From Zoogloeaceae bacterium (GTDB lineage: Bacteria > Pseudomonadota > Gammaproteobacteria > Burkholderiales > Rhodocyclaceae): a stretch of DNA of 64,000 bases. Positions 45,394 through 53,860 of this stretch are shown piece after piece. The notes beneath the pieces were generated by a model, which was not told where the DNA came from, ran no database searches, and worked only from the letters and a program-made list of their open reading frames with translations. Position numbers and translations under genes: made by a program. Within the stretch, counting starts at the first letter, position 1; each line of letters starts with the position of its first letter. The stretch covers positions 310,001 to 374,000 of the forward strand of contig JACKMC010000002.1 of the NCBI GenBank assembly GCA_024235595.1, given 5' to 3'.

Positions 45394-45759
45394 ATGTGCG
45401 AATACTTCGTCAAGGCCGACCCGATCCAGTACGAGCAGCGCACCCGCACTGTCCGGATTCACGGCGTGCTTACCAGCATTCGCCTGGAGAACATGGTGTG
45501 GGACGTTCTCGCCGAGATGGCCCAGGAGGAGTCGGTGACGACCAACCAGCTGATCGCCGCGTTTCACGACGAGATCCTCGCCCACCGGGGCGAGGTGCCC
45601 AATTTCGCCTCCTTCCTGAGGGTCACCTGCATGCGTTTTTTGCGTCGCATGCTGACCGCCGCCGAGCGGGCCCGGCATGACGAGGACGGGCTGGAGGTGG
45701 TCGCTCCCACGCTGCCGCTGGTTGCGGCGACGGGCAAATCCGGCAACCGCCCGCACTGA
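45394..45759 (+). CDS. Ribbon-helix-helix domain protein (RHH_4 type)
   Basis: This 121-residue protein shows the beta strand RTVRIHGVLTSIRLEN and helices WDVLAEMAQEESVTTNQLIAAFHDEIL of an RHH_4-like fold. It may bind DNA as a dimer and regulate the dehydrogenase genes just upstream, but members are also found beside sulfotransferases without known regulation. The C-terminal 40 residues lack motifs. GAGGAGAGCGAC precedes the ATG. Confidence 0.8.
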   Translation: MCEYFVKADPIQYEQRTRTVRIHGVLTSIRLENMVWDVLAEMAQEESVTTNQLIAAFHDEILAHRGEVPNFASFLRVTCMRFLRRMLTAAERARHDEDGLEVVAPTLPLVAATGKSGNRPH

Positions 45760-45821
45760 CTGCCGAAGCGTCCGGCTCGGCAGGCCCGATCCCTTTTCAA
45801 CCCCAAAATGGCGGAGTGACG

Positions 45822-46217
45822 ATGGCCAAAGTGATTCACAGCATGATCCGTGTGCTGGACCTCGACAAGTCGATGCGCTTCTATGCCGATGTGCTCGGCA
45901 TGGAGGCGTCGCACCGGCTCGATTTTCCCGACTTCAGCCTGGTGTACCTGCGCAACCAGGACAACGACTTCGAAATCGAGCTCACGCTCAACAAGGGCCA
46001 CGAAGAGCCCTACACCCACGGCACCGGCTATGGCCACATCGCCTGCGTGGTGCCGGACGTCGCGGCGTTTCGTGCCGAACTGCTGTCGAAAGGCCATGAT
46101 CCGGCGCCGGTGAAGGAATTCAAGCGCGGCGACGAATTGCTGGCGCGCTTCTTCTTCATCCAGGACCCGGACGGCTACAAGATCGAGGTGCTCGAGCAGC
46201 ACGGTCACTACCGCTGA
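45822..46217 (+). CDS. gloA: VOC-family glyoxalase I-like protein (lactoylglutathione lyase)
   Basis: This 131-residue single-domain glyoxalase I-like enzyme has the four expected metal ligands: His6 (VIHSMIRV), Glu in FEIELTLN, His in GYGHIACVV and Glu in YKIEVLEQ. The length matches bacterial GloA, which turns the hemithioacetal of methylglyoxal and glutathione into lactoylglutathione. It follows the dehydrogenase/RHH genes on the same strand after 62 bases. A GTG two codons upstream is possible, but the ATG has GGAG at a better distance. Confidence 0.88.
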   Translation: MAKVIHSMIRVLDLDKSMRFYADVLGMEASHRLDFPDFSLVYLRNQDNDFEIELTLNKGHEEPYTHGTGYGHIACVVPDVAAFRAELLSKGHDPAPVKEFKRGDELLARFFFIQDPDGYKIEVLEQHGHYR

Positions 46218-46250
46218 GGGCCGCGGGCCCCTGCGCAGGGACTCGCCCGA

Positions 46251-47966
46251 TCAGCCCCACGCCAGCTGCAGCAGATTGAGGACCACCAGCACCGCGCACA
46301 GCACCTTCCAGAAGCGCAGCGGATTCTTCTGCAGCAGCGGCTGGCGGCGGATGTGTGCCTCGAGCTGGGGGTTGGGGTGGGTGAAATCCTGCAGGAACTC
46401 CGAGAAGGCGTCGTAGCGGTAGGCAGGGTTTGGTTGCAATGCCTTGCGCAGGCAGCCTTCGATCCACAGCGGCAGGTCGTGCCGCCGGCGGTTGGCCGGG
46501 ATGTAGTCGAGCTCGCCGTAGTTGTCGAGGCTCACGCGCTTGACCGCGGGCTCGTCGAAGGGCAGCTCGCCGGTGATCATCTCGTAGGTGATCACCGCCA
46601 GCGAGAAGAGGTCGGAGCGGAAGCTGCCGGCCTCGCCCATGAGGTATTCGGGGGCCACGTAATTGACGCTGCCCTGGGGCACCGACTTGTCGAGCGGCGA
46701 GGCGATCTCGTCGGTGCCGGCGATCATCACGGTGCCGAAGTCGAGCAGCTTCACCCGGCCGTCGCGGTTGATCATGATGTTCTCGGGCTTGAGGTCCTGG
46801 TGCACCATGTCGGCGCGCTGGAAGGCGCGCAGGCCGGCGATCGCCTGGCGCACGATGTCGCGCACCGCGTCGAGGGGCGGCTTGGGGTTGTCCTGCAGCC
46901 ACTCGCGCAGGTTCATGCCCTCGATGTGCTCGCCGAGATAGTAGAGAAAGCGCTTCTCGCGCGGCGGGCGATAGGTCTTCATCACGTTGGGATGGTCGAT
47001 GCGCTGGCCGACCCATTCCTCGCGGATGAAGCCGTCGAGATAGACCGCGTCCTCGGCGAAATTCCCGGAGGGCGCCTTGAGCACGAAGCGCTGGCCACTT
47101 TCGCTGTCCTTGACCAGGTACATGTGGCTGCGGGTGCCGCTGAAGATCACGTCCAGCACTTCGAAGCCGTCGATGCGGTTGCCGCTGGCGAGCACCGGCG
47201 GAATCGGCAGTTGGGTGAGGCGGCGGTGCGTCTCGTCGAGGGTCTCGAGCGGCAACTGGTCGATGCTGACGATCAGGGCGGTGAGATTGTCGTCGGATCC
47301 GGCCTGCGCCGCAGCGTCGACGATCCTGCGCGCACAGGCCTCGAGGTCTGCGCCGCCGCCGGCCAGCAGTTCGCGCAGCGCGGCGCGCGACAAGACCCCG
47401 TGCACCCCGTCGGTGGTGAGCAGGACGCGGTCGCCCACTGCCAGGTCGAGGGTGTGGTAATCGACCTCGAGATGGCTGTCGGCGCCGAGCGCGCGGGCGA
47501 GGTACTCGCGCCCGCCTTCGGTCAGGGTGTGGTCGCGGGTGATCTGTTCGAACATGTGGCCGCGCAGGTGATGGATGCGCGAATCGCCGACATGGAAGCT
47601 GTGCAGGGTGTTGGACTTGGTGATCACCGCCGAGAAGGTGGTGAGCATGCTGTCCTGGCGGGCATTGCGCGCCGCATTCTGGCGATGGATCCAGCTGTTG
47701 AGCCCCTGCAGCACCTTGGACGCGGCGTTGCGGGTACTCCAGGTAGGCGGGGTGCTGAAGTAATCGGTAATGAAAACGGTGGCGGCCATCTGGCTCGCCA
47801 CCTGCGATTCCTCGCCACTGCTGACGCCGTCGCAGATCACCGCGGCGGCGCCCTTGAGATCACGATCGATGCCCTCGGGCAGGTGGGCGGTGAAGGCGTC
47901 CTGGTTGATCGCCTTGACCCCCGCACTGGAGTACCCGCCGAAGCGGACCTGCAACTGTTGGCTCAT
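46251..47966 (-). CDS. Fused PP2C phosphatase and Ser/Thr kinase with C-terminal membrane helix
   Basis: This 571-residue protein has a PP2C domain first (about 1-240; AAAVICDGVSSGEESQ, HVGDSRIHHLRG, LLTTDGVHG, SDDNLTALIV) and a Hanks-type kinase second (about 265-535; lysine in RFVLKAP, HQDLKPENIMIN, LLDFGT, VAPEYL). It ends with one hydrophobic helix (VLCAVLVVLNLLQLA), so the catalytic domains face the cytosol. Kinase and phosphatase in one chain imply switching of the same target. It lies 30 bases downstream of narK on the same strand as the end of the nirB operon, so nitrate transport or reduction is the likely regulated process. Confidence 0.92.
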   Translation of the reverse strand: MSQQLQVRFGGYSSAGVKAINQDAFTAHLPEGIDRDLKGAAAVICDGVSSGEESQVASQMAATVFITDYFSTPPTWSTRNAASKVLQGLNSWIHRQNAARNARQDSMLTTFSAVITKSNTLHSFHVGDSRIHHLRGHMFEQITRDHTLTEGGREYLARALGADSHLEVDYHTLDLAVGDRVLLTTDGVHGVLSRAALRELLAGGGADLEACARRIVDAAAQAGSDDNLTALIVSIDQLPLETLDETHRRLTQLPIPPVLASGNRIDGFEVLDVIFSGTRSHMYLVKDSESGQRFVLKAPSGNFAEDAVYLDGFIREEWVGQRIDHPNVMKTYRPPREKRFLYYLGEHIEGMNLREWLQDNPKPPLDAVRDIVRQAIAGLRAFQRADMVHQDLKPENIMINRDGRVKLLDFGTVMIAGTDEIASPLDKSVPQGSVNYVAPEYLMGEAGSFRSDLFSLAVITYEMITGELPFDEPAVKRVSLDNYGELDYIPANRRRHDLPLWIEGCLRKALQPNPAYRYDAFSEFLQDFTHPNPQLEAHIRRQPLLQKNPLRFWKVLCAVLVVLNLLQLAWG

Positions 47967-47996
47967 GTCGTGATGTGTGGCGTCCCGGGATGACGC

Positions 47997-49466
47997 TCAG
48001 CTTACGCGGATCAGCTCCACGCTGCCGTCGTCCTTGACCTCGGCCATGTGGCCCTGCGGCTCTTCCATGAACAGCAGGGTGATGAAGCCGATGACTGCGG
48101 TCAGCGCGATCACGCTGAAGAATATCTCGTAGCTGACGAAGGACAACACCGTGAGATAGACCACCGCGCCGACGTTGCCGTAGGCGCCGGTCATGCCGGC
48201 GATCTGGCCGGTGAGGCGGCGCTTGATCAGCGGCACCACCGCGAACACCGCACCTTCACCCGCCTGGACGAAGAAGGAGCAGGCCATCGCCACCGCGACC
48301 GCCAGCCATAGCGGCCAGCTGCCATTGGTCATGGCCATCAGCGCGTAGCCCGCGGCGAGGCCGGCGGTGAGGATCAGCAGCGTCTTCCTGCGGCCGAAGC
48401 GGTCCGAGATCCAGCCGCCGCCGGGGCGCGACATGAGGTTCATGAAAGCGTAGGCCGAGGCCAGCAGGCCCGCATAGACCGGATCGAGGGTGAAGGTTTC
48501 GGCGAAGAACAGCGGCAGCATCGAGACCACGGCCAGTTCCGAACCGAAGGTGGCGAAGTAGAGGATGTTGAGGACCGCCACCTGCTTGAACTTGTAGCGG
48601 TGCATCTCGGGCACCGGCTTGACGAAGATCTCGTGGTTGACCTGGTAGGCGCCGTAGCAATCGTAGAAAAAGATGCCGATCAGGCCCAGGTAGATACCCA
48701 TCGCCGCGCCCGACGAAATCATCTTCACGCCTTCGGGCGAGAGCTTCCAGGTGAGCAGCGCCAGCGCGGCATACATCGGCAGCTTCATCAGCAGCAGGAA
48801 CACGAAGTCGCCCTTGCTGGTGACCTCGAGGCCGCCGCTCTTCTTGGGCTTGAAGTAGGTCGAACCCTTGGGGGTGTCGCTCACGCCCTTGTACCAGATG
48901 ACGCTGAACAGCAGGCTCATCGCACCGGTGAGGCCGATCGCGTAGCGCCAGCCGTCGTCGCCGCCGAAGAGCAGCGCCAGGGTGGGCAGGGCCATCGCCG
49001 CGGCGGCCGAACCGAAGTTGCCCCAGCCGCCGTAGATGCCCTCGGCGGTGCCCAGTTCATTGGCCGGGAACCATTCGCTGACCATGCGGATGCCGATCAC
49101 GAAGCCGGCACCGATGAAACCGAGCAGGAAGCGCGCGATCGCCGCCTGGGTAAAGGTGTCGGCCAGTGCGAACATGAAGCAGGGCACGCTGGAAATGAAC
49201 AGCAGCGCGGCGTAGGTGATGCGCGGGCCGTACTTGTCGGTGATCATGCCGATCAGGATGCGGGCCGGAATGGTCAGTGCCACGTTGAGGATCAGCAAGG
49301 TCTTGACCTGACCCGGCTCGAGACCCAGCGACTTGGCGATCGCGCCGAGCATCGGCGCGTGGTTGAACCACACGAAGAAGGTGATGAAGAAGGCGATCCA
49401 GCTCATGTGCAGGATCTTCATCTTCCCGCTGAAGGACAGCAGGTTGAAACCGGTGTCTTTGCTCAT
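47997..49466 (-). CDS. narK: NarK-type nitrate/nitrite MFS transporter
   Basis: This 489-residue major-facilitator protein has 12 predicted helices. NarK features are SWIAFFITFFVWFNHAPML in helix 1, the arginine helix LTIPARILIGMITDKYGPR, the nitrate signature GFIGAGFVIGIRMVSEWFP and GGWGNFGSAAAAMALP, and GANVGAVVYLTVL-like TGAYGNVGAVVYLT. It takes up nitrate (or exchanges nitrite) for the reductases. The start is the ATG of MSKDTG. nirD ends 116 bases upstream and the kinase/phosphatase begins 30 bases downstream. Confidence 0.95.
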   Translation of the reverse strand: MSKDTGFNLLSFSGKMKILHMSWIAFFITFFVWFNHAPMLGAIAKSLGLEPGQVKTLLILNVALTIPARILIGMITDKYGPRITYAALLFISSVPCFMFALADTFTQAAIARFLLGFIGAGFVIGIRMVSEWFPANELGTAEGIYGGWGNFGSAAAAMALPTLALLFGGDDGWRYAIGLTGAMSLLFSVIWYKGVSDTPKGSTYFKPKKSGGLEVTSKGDFVFLLLMKLPMYAALALLTWKLSPEGVKMISSGAAMGIYLGLIGIFFYDCYGAYQVNHEIFVKPVPEMHRYKFKQVAVLNILYFATFGSELAVVSMLPLFFAETFTLDPVYAGLLASAYAFMNLMSRPGGGWISDRFGRRKTLLILTAGLAAGYALMAMTNGSWPLWLAVAVAMACSFFVQAGEGAVFAVVPLIKRRLTGQIAGMTGAYGNVGAVVYLTVLSFVSYEIFFSVIALTAVIGFITLLFMEEPQGHMAEVKDDGSVELIRVS

Positions 49467-49582
49467 CGCATCAACTCCAAAATGAAAGATTCGGATGTTC
49501 AGGCCGCACGCCGCCCTCGGCTCCTGCATCGCAGGGGGCCGATGAGGGTGGCGCAGCGGGGTTCAGGGTTGTGGAGGCGCGC

Positions 49583-49915
49583 TCAGAGCTGCAGGAAGAC
49601 GGTGCCGTTCTCGACCTTGGCGGCGAAACTGCGGCTGCAGCCCACGTCCGGTGCCTCCGCATTGCCGTCCTCGAGGCGGATCTTCCAGTTGTGCAGCGGG
49701 CAGCTCACGCTGCGGCCGTGGACGATGCCCTGCGAGAGCGGCCCGCCCTTGTGCGGGCACTTGTCGTGGATCGCGAAGACATCGTCGTCGCTGGTGCGAA
49801 ATACCGCGATGTCACCGTGCTTCGTTCCCTTGACCACTCGCGAGCCGAGTACCGGGATCTCTTCGAGGGCGCACAGCTGTTTCCAAGTGGTTTGCATTTC
49901 CGTGGTGGTATCCAT
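49583..49915 (-). CDS. nirD: Nitrite reductase small subunit NirD (Rieske-type)
   Basis: This 110-residue protein is the small subunit of the cytosolic NADH-dependent nitrite reductase. It has the complete Rieske [2Fe-2S] ligand set, CPHKGG and CPLHNW, unlike the enterobacterial NirD that has lost it. FAIHDKCPHKGGPLSQG is in the expected place. Its ribosome-binding site GAGGAG overlaps the stop of the preceding 30-residue ORF. It lies in the nirB-sORF-nirD-narK-kinase operon. Confidence 0.94.
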   Translation of the reverse strand: MDTTTEMQTTWKQLCALEEIPVLGSRVVKGTKHGDIAVFRTSDDDVFAIHDKCPHKGGPLSQGIVHGRSVSCPLHNWKIRLEDGNAEAPDVGCSRSFAAKVENGTVFLQL

Positions 49916-49924
49916 GTCCGCTCC

Positions 49925-50017
49925 TCAGGGCGCAAGCGGGCTCGTCGAGCCGCAGATGTCGTAGTCGTTGTCGGGTAGCTGCTTCGAGCCCAGACCCCAG
50001 GTTTCCCATTCGCTCAT
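49925..50017 (-). CDS. Small ORF (30 residues) between nirB and nirD
   Basis: The ORF begins 13 bases after the nirB stop, preceded by GGGAGA, and its stop codon is embedded in the nirD ribosome-binding region (TGAGGAGCGGACATG). The 30-residue product starts MSEWETWGLG, is acidic, has one cysteine and ends STSPLAP; it has no membrane segment. I know no family for it. Its exact fit between two coupled genes, with its own ribosome-binding site, argues for translation. It may be a small subunit or only a coupling leader for nirD. Confidence 0.55.
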   Translation of the reverse strand: MSEWETWGLGSKQLPDNDYDICGSTSPLAP

Positions 50018-50030
50018 CTTCAGCTCTCCC

Positions 50031-52472
50031 TCAGACCGACAGCGCTTCGAAGGCGCGGCGCAGTTCCGGTTTCTCGGCGTGTTCCTTCCACGGATCCTTG
50101 TAGTCCTGCAGTGCGAACAGCAGCCGCTCGTAGAGCGCCTTGCGGTTTTCTTCGTCGTCGAGCACCCGTTTCTTGACATGGTCCAGACCGACCCGCTCGA
50201 TGTAATGCACGGTGCGCTCGAGGTAATAGCCTTCTTCGCGGTAGAGCTGCAGGAAGGCGCCCGAGATCTCCATCACTTCGGCCTCGGTCTTGCACTTGGT
50301 GAAGAACTGGGCGACGTCGGTCTTGATGCCGCCGTTGCCGGCGACGTGGATCTCGTAGCCCGAATCGACGCCGATGATGCCCACGTCCTTGATGCCGGCC
50401 TCGGCGCAGTTGCGCGGGCAACCGGAAACCGCCAGCTTGACCTTGTGCGGGCTGTACATGCCGAACAGCATCTTCTCGAGCTTGACGCCGAGGCTCATCG
50501 AAAGCTGGGTGCCGAAGCGGCAGTGCTCGGCGCCGACGCAGGTCTTCACGGTACGGATCGACTTGCCGTAGGCGTGGCCCGAGACCATGCCCGCTTCGCC
50601 GAGATCGTGCCAGATCAGCGGCAGGTCTTCCTTCTTCACGCCGAGCAGGTCGATGCGCTGGCCACCGGTGACCTTGACCGTCGGCACCTTGTATTTCTCG
50701 GCCGCGTTGGCAATGGCGCGCAGTTCATCGGGGGTGGTGAGGCCGCCCCACATGCGCGGCACCACCGAATAGGTGCCATCCTTCTGGATATTGGCGTGGG
50801 CGCGCTCGTTGATGAAGCGGCTCTGTGCGTCGTCGGTGGCCTCGTGCGGCCAGGTCGAGATGCAGTAGTAGTTGAGCGCCGGGCGGCAGGAAGCGCAGCC
50901 GTTGGGTGTTTTCCACTCCAGGAAGTCGATCGCCTGCTGCACCGAGAGCAGCTTGTGCTCGCGGATTGCCTTGCGAACCTCGCCATGCGAGCTGTCGGTG
51001 CAGCCGCAAACCGCCTTGCTGTGGGAGTCGGCAGGCTGGTAGGCGCCGCCGATGGTGGAGGCGAGGATCTGCTCGACCAGGCCGGTGCAGGAGCCGCAGG
51101 AGCTCGATGCCTTGGTGTGCTTGCGCACATCGTCGAGGGTGAAGAGGCCGTGCTCCTGGATCGCCTTGACGATGGTGCCCTTGCACACGCCATTGCAGCC
51201 GCACACCTCGGCGCTGTCGGGCATCGACGAGGCGAGGCTGTTGCCCTTGTGGCCGGTGTCGCCGAGGTGGCTGTTACCGAACAGCAGGTGGTCGCGGATC
51301 TCGGAGATGTCCTGGGCGTCCTTGAGCATCTGGAAGTACCACGCGCCATCCTTGGTGTCGCCATACATGACCGCGCCGATGAGCTTGTCGTCCTTGAGCA
51401 CCACGCGCTTGTAGACGCCGGCGCCCGGATCGTTGAGGACGATGTCCTCGGTGCCCTCGCCGCCCGAGAAGTCGCCGGCCGAGAACACGTCGATACCGGT
51501 GACCTTGAGCTTGGTCGAGGTCACCGAACCCTTGTAGCTGCCGATGCCGTACATCGCCAGATGGTTGGCGCAGACCTTGGCCTGTTCGAACAGCGGCGCC
51601 ACCAGGCCGTAGGCGATGCCACGGTGGTTGGCGCATTCGCCGACCGCGTAGATGCGCGGGTCGTAGGTCTGCATCGTGTCGTTGACCGAGATGCCGCGGT
51701 CGCAGTGAATGCCCGCGGATTCGGCCAGCGCGGTGTTGGGGCGGATGCCCGCCGCCATCACCACCAGGTCGGCGGGGATGGTGTCGCCATCCTTGAACTT
51801 GACTGCGCCGACCCGGCCCGACTCGCCGGCAATCAGCTCGGCGGTGAATTTGGGCAGCAGGAACTTGAGGCCCTTCTTCTCGAGCGACTTCTGCAGCATG
51901 TCGGCCGCGGGTTTGTCGAGCTGGCGCTCCATGATCCAGTCAGCGATATGCACCACGGTCACGTCCATGCCGCGCAGCGCGAGGCCGTTGGCCGCTTCGA
52001 GTCCGAGCAGGCCGGCGCCGATCACAACCGCATGCTTGTGCTTCGCCGCGGCGTCGATCATCGCGTCGGTATCGGCCACATCGCGGTAGGCGATCACGCC
52101 GGGCAGGTCCTTGCCGGGCACCGGCAGGATGAAGGGGGTCGAGCCGGTGGCCAGCAACAGCCGGTCGTATTCGCGCTCGCTGCCATCCTCGGCGAAGATC
52201 TTCCTGCCCTTGCGGTCGATCTTCGTCACCTTGTTGTTCAACAACAGTTCGATGCCGTTGTCGATGTACCACTGGTGGTCGTTGAGGATGATGTCCTGCA
52301 GGCTCATTTCGCCCGCGAGCACGGGAGAGAGCAGGATCCGGTTGTAGTTCGGGTGGGGTTCCGCGCCGAAGACCGTGATGTCGTACATGTCCGGCGCGAT
52401 CTTCAGCAACTCTTCGAGGGTTCGGACCCCCGCCATGCCATTGCCCACCATTGCCAGTCTCAACTTGCGCAT
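50031..52472 (-). CDS. nirB: Assimilatory-type NADH nitrite reductase large subunit NirB
   Basis: This 813-residue enzyme reduces nitrite to ammonium with NADH in the cytosol. Order: FAD/NAD(P)H module (GNGMAGVRTLEELL and VVIGAGLLGLEAANGLA, about 1-320), two BFD-like [2Fe-2S] segments (CGCNGVCKGTIVKAI...SCGSC and CGCTDSSHGEV...GCASC, about 415-535), and the sirohaem-[4Fe-4S] half with CVGAEHCRFG and SGCPRNCAEAG. The length fits bacterial NirB. It leads the operon with the sORF, nirD, narK and the kinase/phosphatase. A sigma-54 promoter with NtrC sites lies upstream. Confidence 0.97.
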   Translation of the reverse strand: MRKLRLAMVGNGMAGVRTLEELLKIAPDMYDITVFGAEPHPNYNRILLSPVLAGEMSLQDIILNDHQWYIDNGIELLLNNKVTKIDRKGRKIFAEDGSEREYDRLLLATGSTPFILPVPGKDLPGVIAYRDVADTDAMIDAAAKHKHAVVIGAGLLGLEAANGLALRGMDVTVVHIADWIMERQLDKPAADMLQKSLEKKGLKFLLPKFTAELIAGESGRVGAVKFKDGDTIPADLVVMAAGIRPNTALAESAGIHCDRGISVNDTMQTYDPRIYAVGECANHRGIAYGLVAPLFEQAKVCANHLAMYGIGSYKGSVTSTKLKVTGIDVFSAGDFSGGEGTEDIVLNDPGAGVYKRVVLKDDKLIGAVMYGDTKDGAWYFQMLKDAQDISEIRDHLLFGNSHLGDTGHKGNSLASSMPDSAEVCGCNGVCKGTIVKAIQEHGLFTLDDVRKHTKASSSCGSCTGLVEQILASTIGGAYQPADSHSKAVCGCTDSSHGEVRKAIREHKLLSVQQAIDFLEWKTPNGCASCRPALNYYCISTWPHEATDDAQSRFINERAHANIQKDGTYSVVPRMWGGLTTPDELRAIANAAEKYKVPTVKVTGGQRIDLLGVKKEDLPLIWHDLGEAGMVSGHAYGKSIRTVKTCVGAEHCRFGTQLSMSLGVKLEKMLFGMYSPHKVKLAVSGCPRNCAEAGIKDVGIIGVDSGYEIHVAGNGGIKTDVAQFFTKCKTEAEVMEISGAFLQLYREEGYYLERTVHYIERVGLDHVKKRVLDDEENRKALYERLLFALQDYKDPWKEHAEKPELRRAFEALSV

Positions 52473-52670
52473 GATGCTTTCCCTCGCAACAATGTTCGTA
52501 CCGTTGCACGAACAGAATTAAAGTCACTCCGCTGCAGGGATCTGCGTTGATCCGGTAATGGAGACCATCGTTGGTCTTCATCGGGCTGCCGATGCGAATT
52601 CGTTTCGCTGGCGAGCCGCCGCTTGTTGCCGCTCACGACAGGGCGGGGCTGCTGTCCTGGCAATCCTCTC

Positions 52671-52685
52671 GCAAGCACTGTGCCA
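52671..52685 (-). promoter_or_regulatory. Sigma-54 (-24/-12) promoter of nirB
   Basis: Read leftward, the sequence is TGGCAC, five bases (AGTGC), TTGC, an exact match to the core of the sigma-54 consensus TGGCAC-N5-TTGC. Transcription would start near 52659, about 187 bases before the nirB ATG. Confidence 0.78.
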
Positions 52686-52772
52686 GCATCGGACGAATTG
52701 CCGCATCGCGTGTATTGGCAGGCCTTTCGGTCGAGACCGTGCCGTCGTGGAAGGCCTTGCCGGGGGGCGTGG

Positions 52773-52810
52773 CGCACTGTGCTGGTGCGGCGGCGCACCA
52801 TTTTGCAGCG
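52773..52810 (-). promoter_or_regulatory. Two NtrC-like binding sites upstream of nirB
   Basis: Site 1 (52773-52789) has the exact half-sites GCAC, seven bases, GTGC. Site 2 (52794-52810) reads CGCACCATTTTGCAGCG and matches 13 of the 17 positions of the enterobacterial NtrC consensus. Their centres are 21 bases apart, two helical turns, and lie about 122 and 143 bases upstream of the predicted sigma-54 start, the usual enhancer distance. Confidence 0.65.
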
Positions 52811-53008
52811 TGTGCGGCCATGCTTCTGCGGCGCGCACGGCGCTGGGCGTGCCCGAGCGATGTCGGCCAGGTCTCGACGAATGGCATCAAGCGCGGCTCA
52901 CGGCGGGCTTCAAGCGCACCGCAGCATCCCGTCGCGCGGGGCACCGCGTTGCAGTGCGATGACGGCACTCCATTACAATCCTGCGCCTTGCCCCGAAGAA
53001 CACACTGA

Positions 53009-53860
53009 ATGTCGCCGATACCCAACGTTTCGCCGCTGCTCACCGCCCTCGGCGCCATCTTCCTGTGGTCAAGCCTGGCGGTGCTGAGCGTGTTTCTCAA
53101 AGCCTATCCGCCGCTCTTCGTTACCGGCGTCGCGTTGTGCTTCGGGTCATTGTGCAGTGTGCATGCGATGCGCCGATGGCCAGTGCCGCCGCTCACCCTG
53201 CTGCTCGGCGTGGTCGGCCTGGCCGGGTATCACGCAGCCTTGTTCGTGGCATTTCGCAAGGCGCCGGCGGTCGAGGCGAATCTGCTGAACTACCTCTGGC
53301 CGACCTTGATCGTGCTGCTATCGCCGGTCTTGCTCAAGGGAGTGCGACTGCGCGGCGGGCACGTTGTTGCCGCACTGGGCGGCCTTGTCGGCGCGGGGCT
53401 GATCGTCTCCGGCGGCAGGCTTGGCTTGGATGCGCGCTATCTTGCCGGCTACTTGTGGGCTGCGGGGGCGGCCCTGACCTTCGCCTCCTATTCGCTGCTG
53501 TTGCGACGGGTGCCGCCCTTTGCCAACGATGCGGTAGGCCTGTTTTGCCTGGTGTCGGGGCTGGTGTGCCTGGCCGCCCACGGGCTGTGGGAGCCCGAGG
53601 TTTCGGTGCGCACGATCGACTGGCTGTGGCTCGCCCTGCTCGGGCTCGGCCCCATGGGAGCGTCGTTTTTCCTGTGGAACCATGCCATGCGCCATGGCGA
53701 CCCGCGCGCCATCGGTGCGCTGGCCTATCTCACCCCGCTGCTGTCGACCTTGCTGCTGGCCCTGTGGGGCGGCGCGAGCCTCGGCCCGCTCACCGTGCTT
53801 GCCGGGGTGTTGATCGTCGGCGGCGCGGTGCTCGGCAATCTCTCGGGCCGTCGCGCCTAG
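53009..53860 (+). CDS. EamA/DMT-family transporter (YddG-like exporter)
   Basis: This 283-residue membrane protein has ten hydrophobic segments in two EamA repeats. ANLLNYLWPTLIVLLSP and the second-half GPMGASFFLWNHAMRHGDPRAIGALAYLTPLLSTLLL are typical of YddG-like amino-acid or metabolite exporters. The substrate is not apparent. It is divergent from nirB and monocistronic. The start gives an immediate first helix. Confidence 0.88.
   Translation: MSPIPNVSPLLTALGAIFLWSSLAVLSVFLKAYPPLFVTGVALCFGSLCSVHAMRRWPVPPLTLLLGVVGLAGYHAALFVAFRKAPAVEANLLNYLWPTLIVLLSPVLLKGVRLRGGHVVAALGGLVGAGLIVSGGRLGLDARYLAGYLWAAGAALTFASYSLLLRRVPPFANDAVGLFCLVSGLVCLAAHGLWEPEVSVRTIDWLWLALLGLGPMGASFFLWNHAMRHGDPRAIGALAYLTPLLSTLLLALWGGASLGPLTVLAGVLIVGGAVLGNLSGRRA

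Larger units (their letters stand above)
52473..53008. other. nirB regulatory region, no gene seen
   Basis: This 536-base stretch between the divergent nirB and DMT-exporter genes has open frames on both strands, but none with family resemblance or a good ribosome-binding site. It holds the sigma-54 promoter and NtrC-like sites listed separately, leaving a nirB leader of about 187 bases. I found no intrinsic terminator in that leader, so NasR/NasT-type antitermination is not indicated. Confidence 0.6.

Noticed and set aside
49968..52550. 860-residue open frame antisense to nirB
   Set aside because: nirB is unambiguous on the other strand; the antisense product is a low-complexity shadow without any recognisable motif.
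52783..52800. Perfect dyad TGGTGC-N6-GCACCA upstream of nirB
   Set aside because: Its arms are in the reverse order of an NtrC site; it arises from the 3' half of site 1 and the 5' half of site 2 and is not counted as a separate operator.
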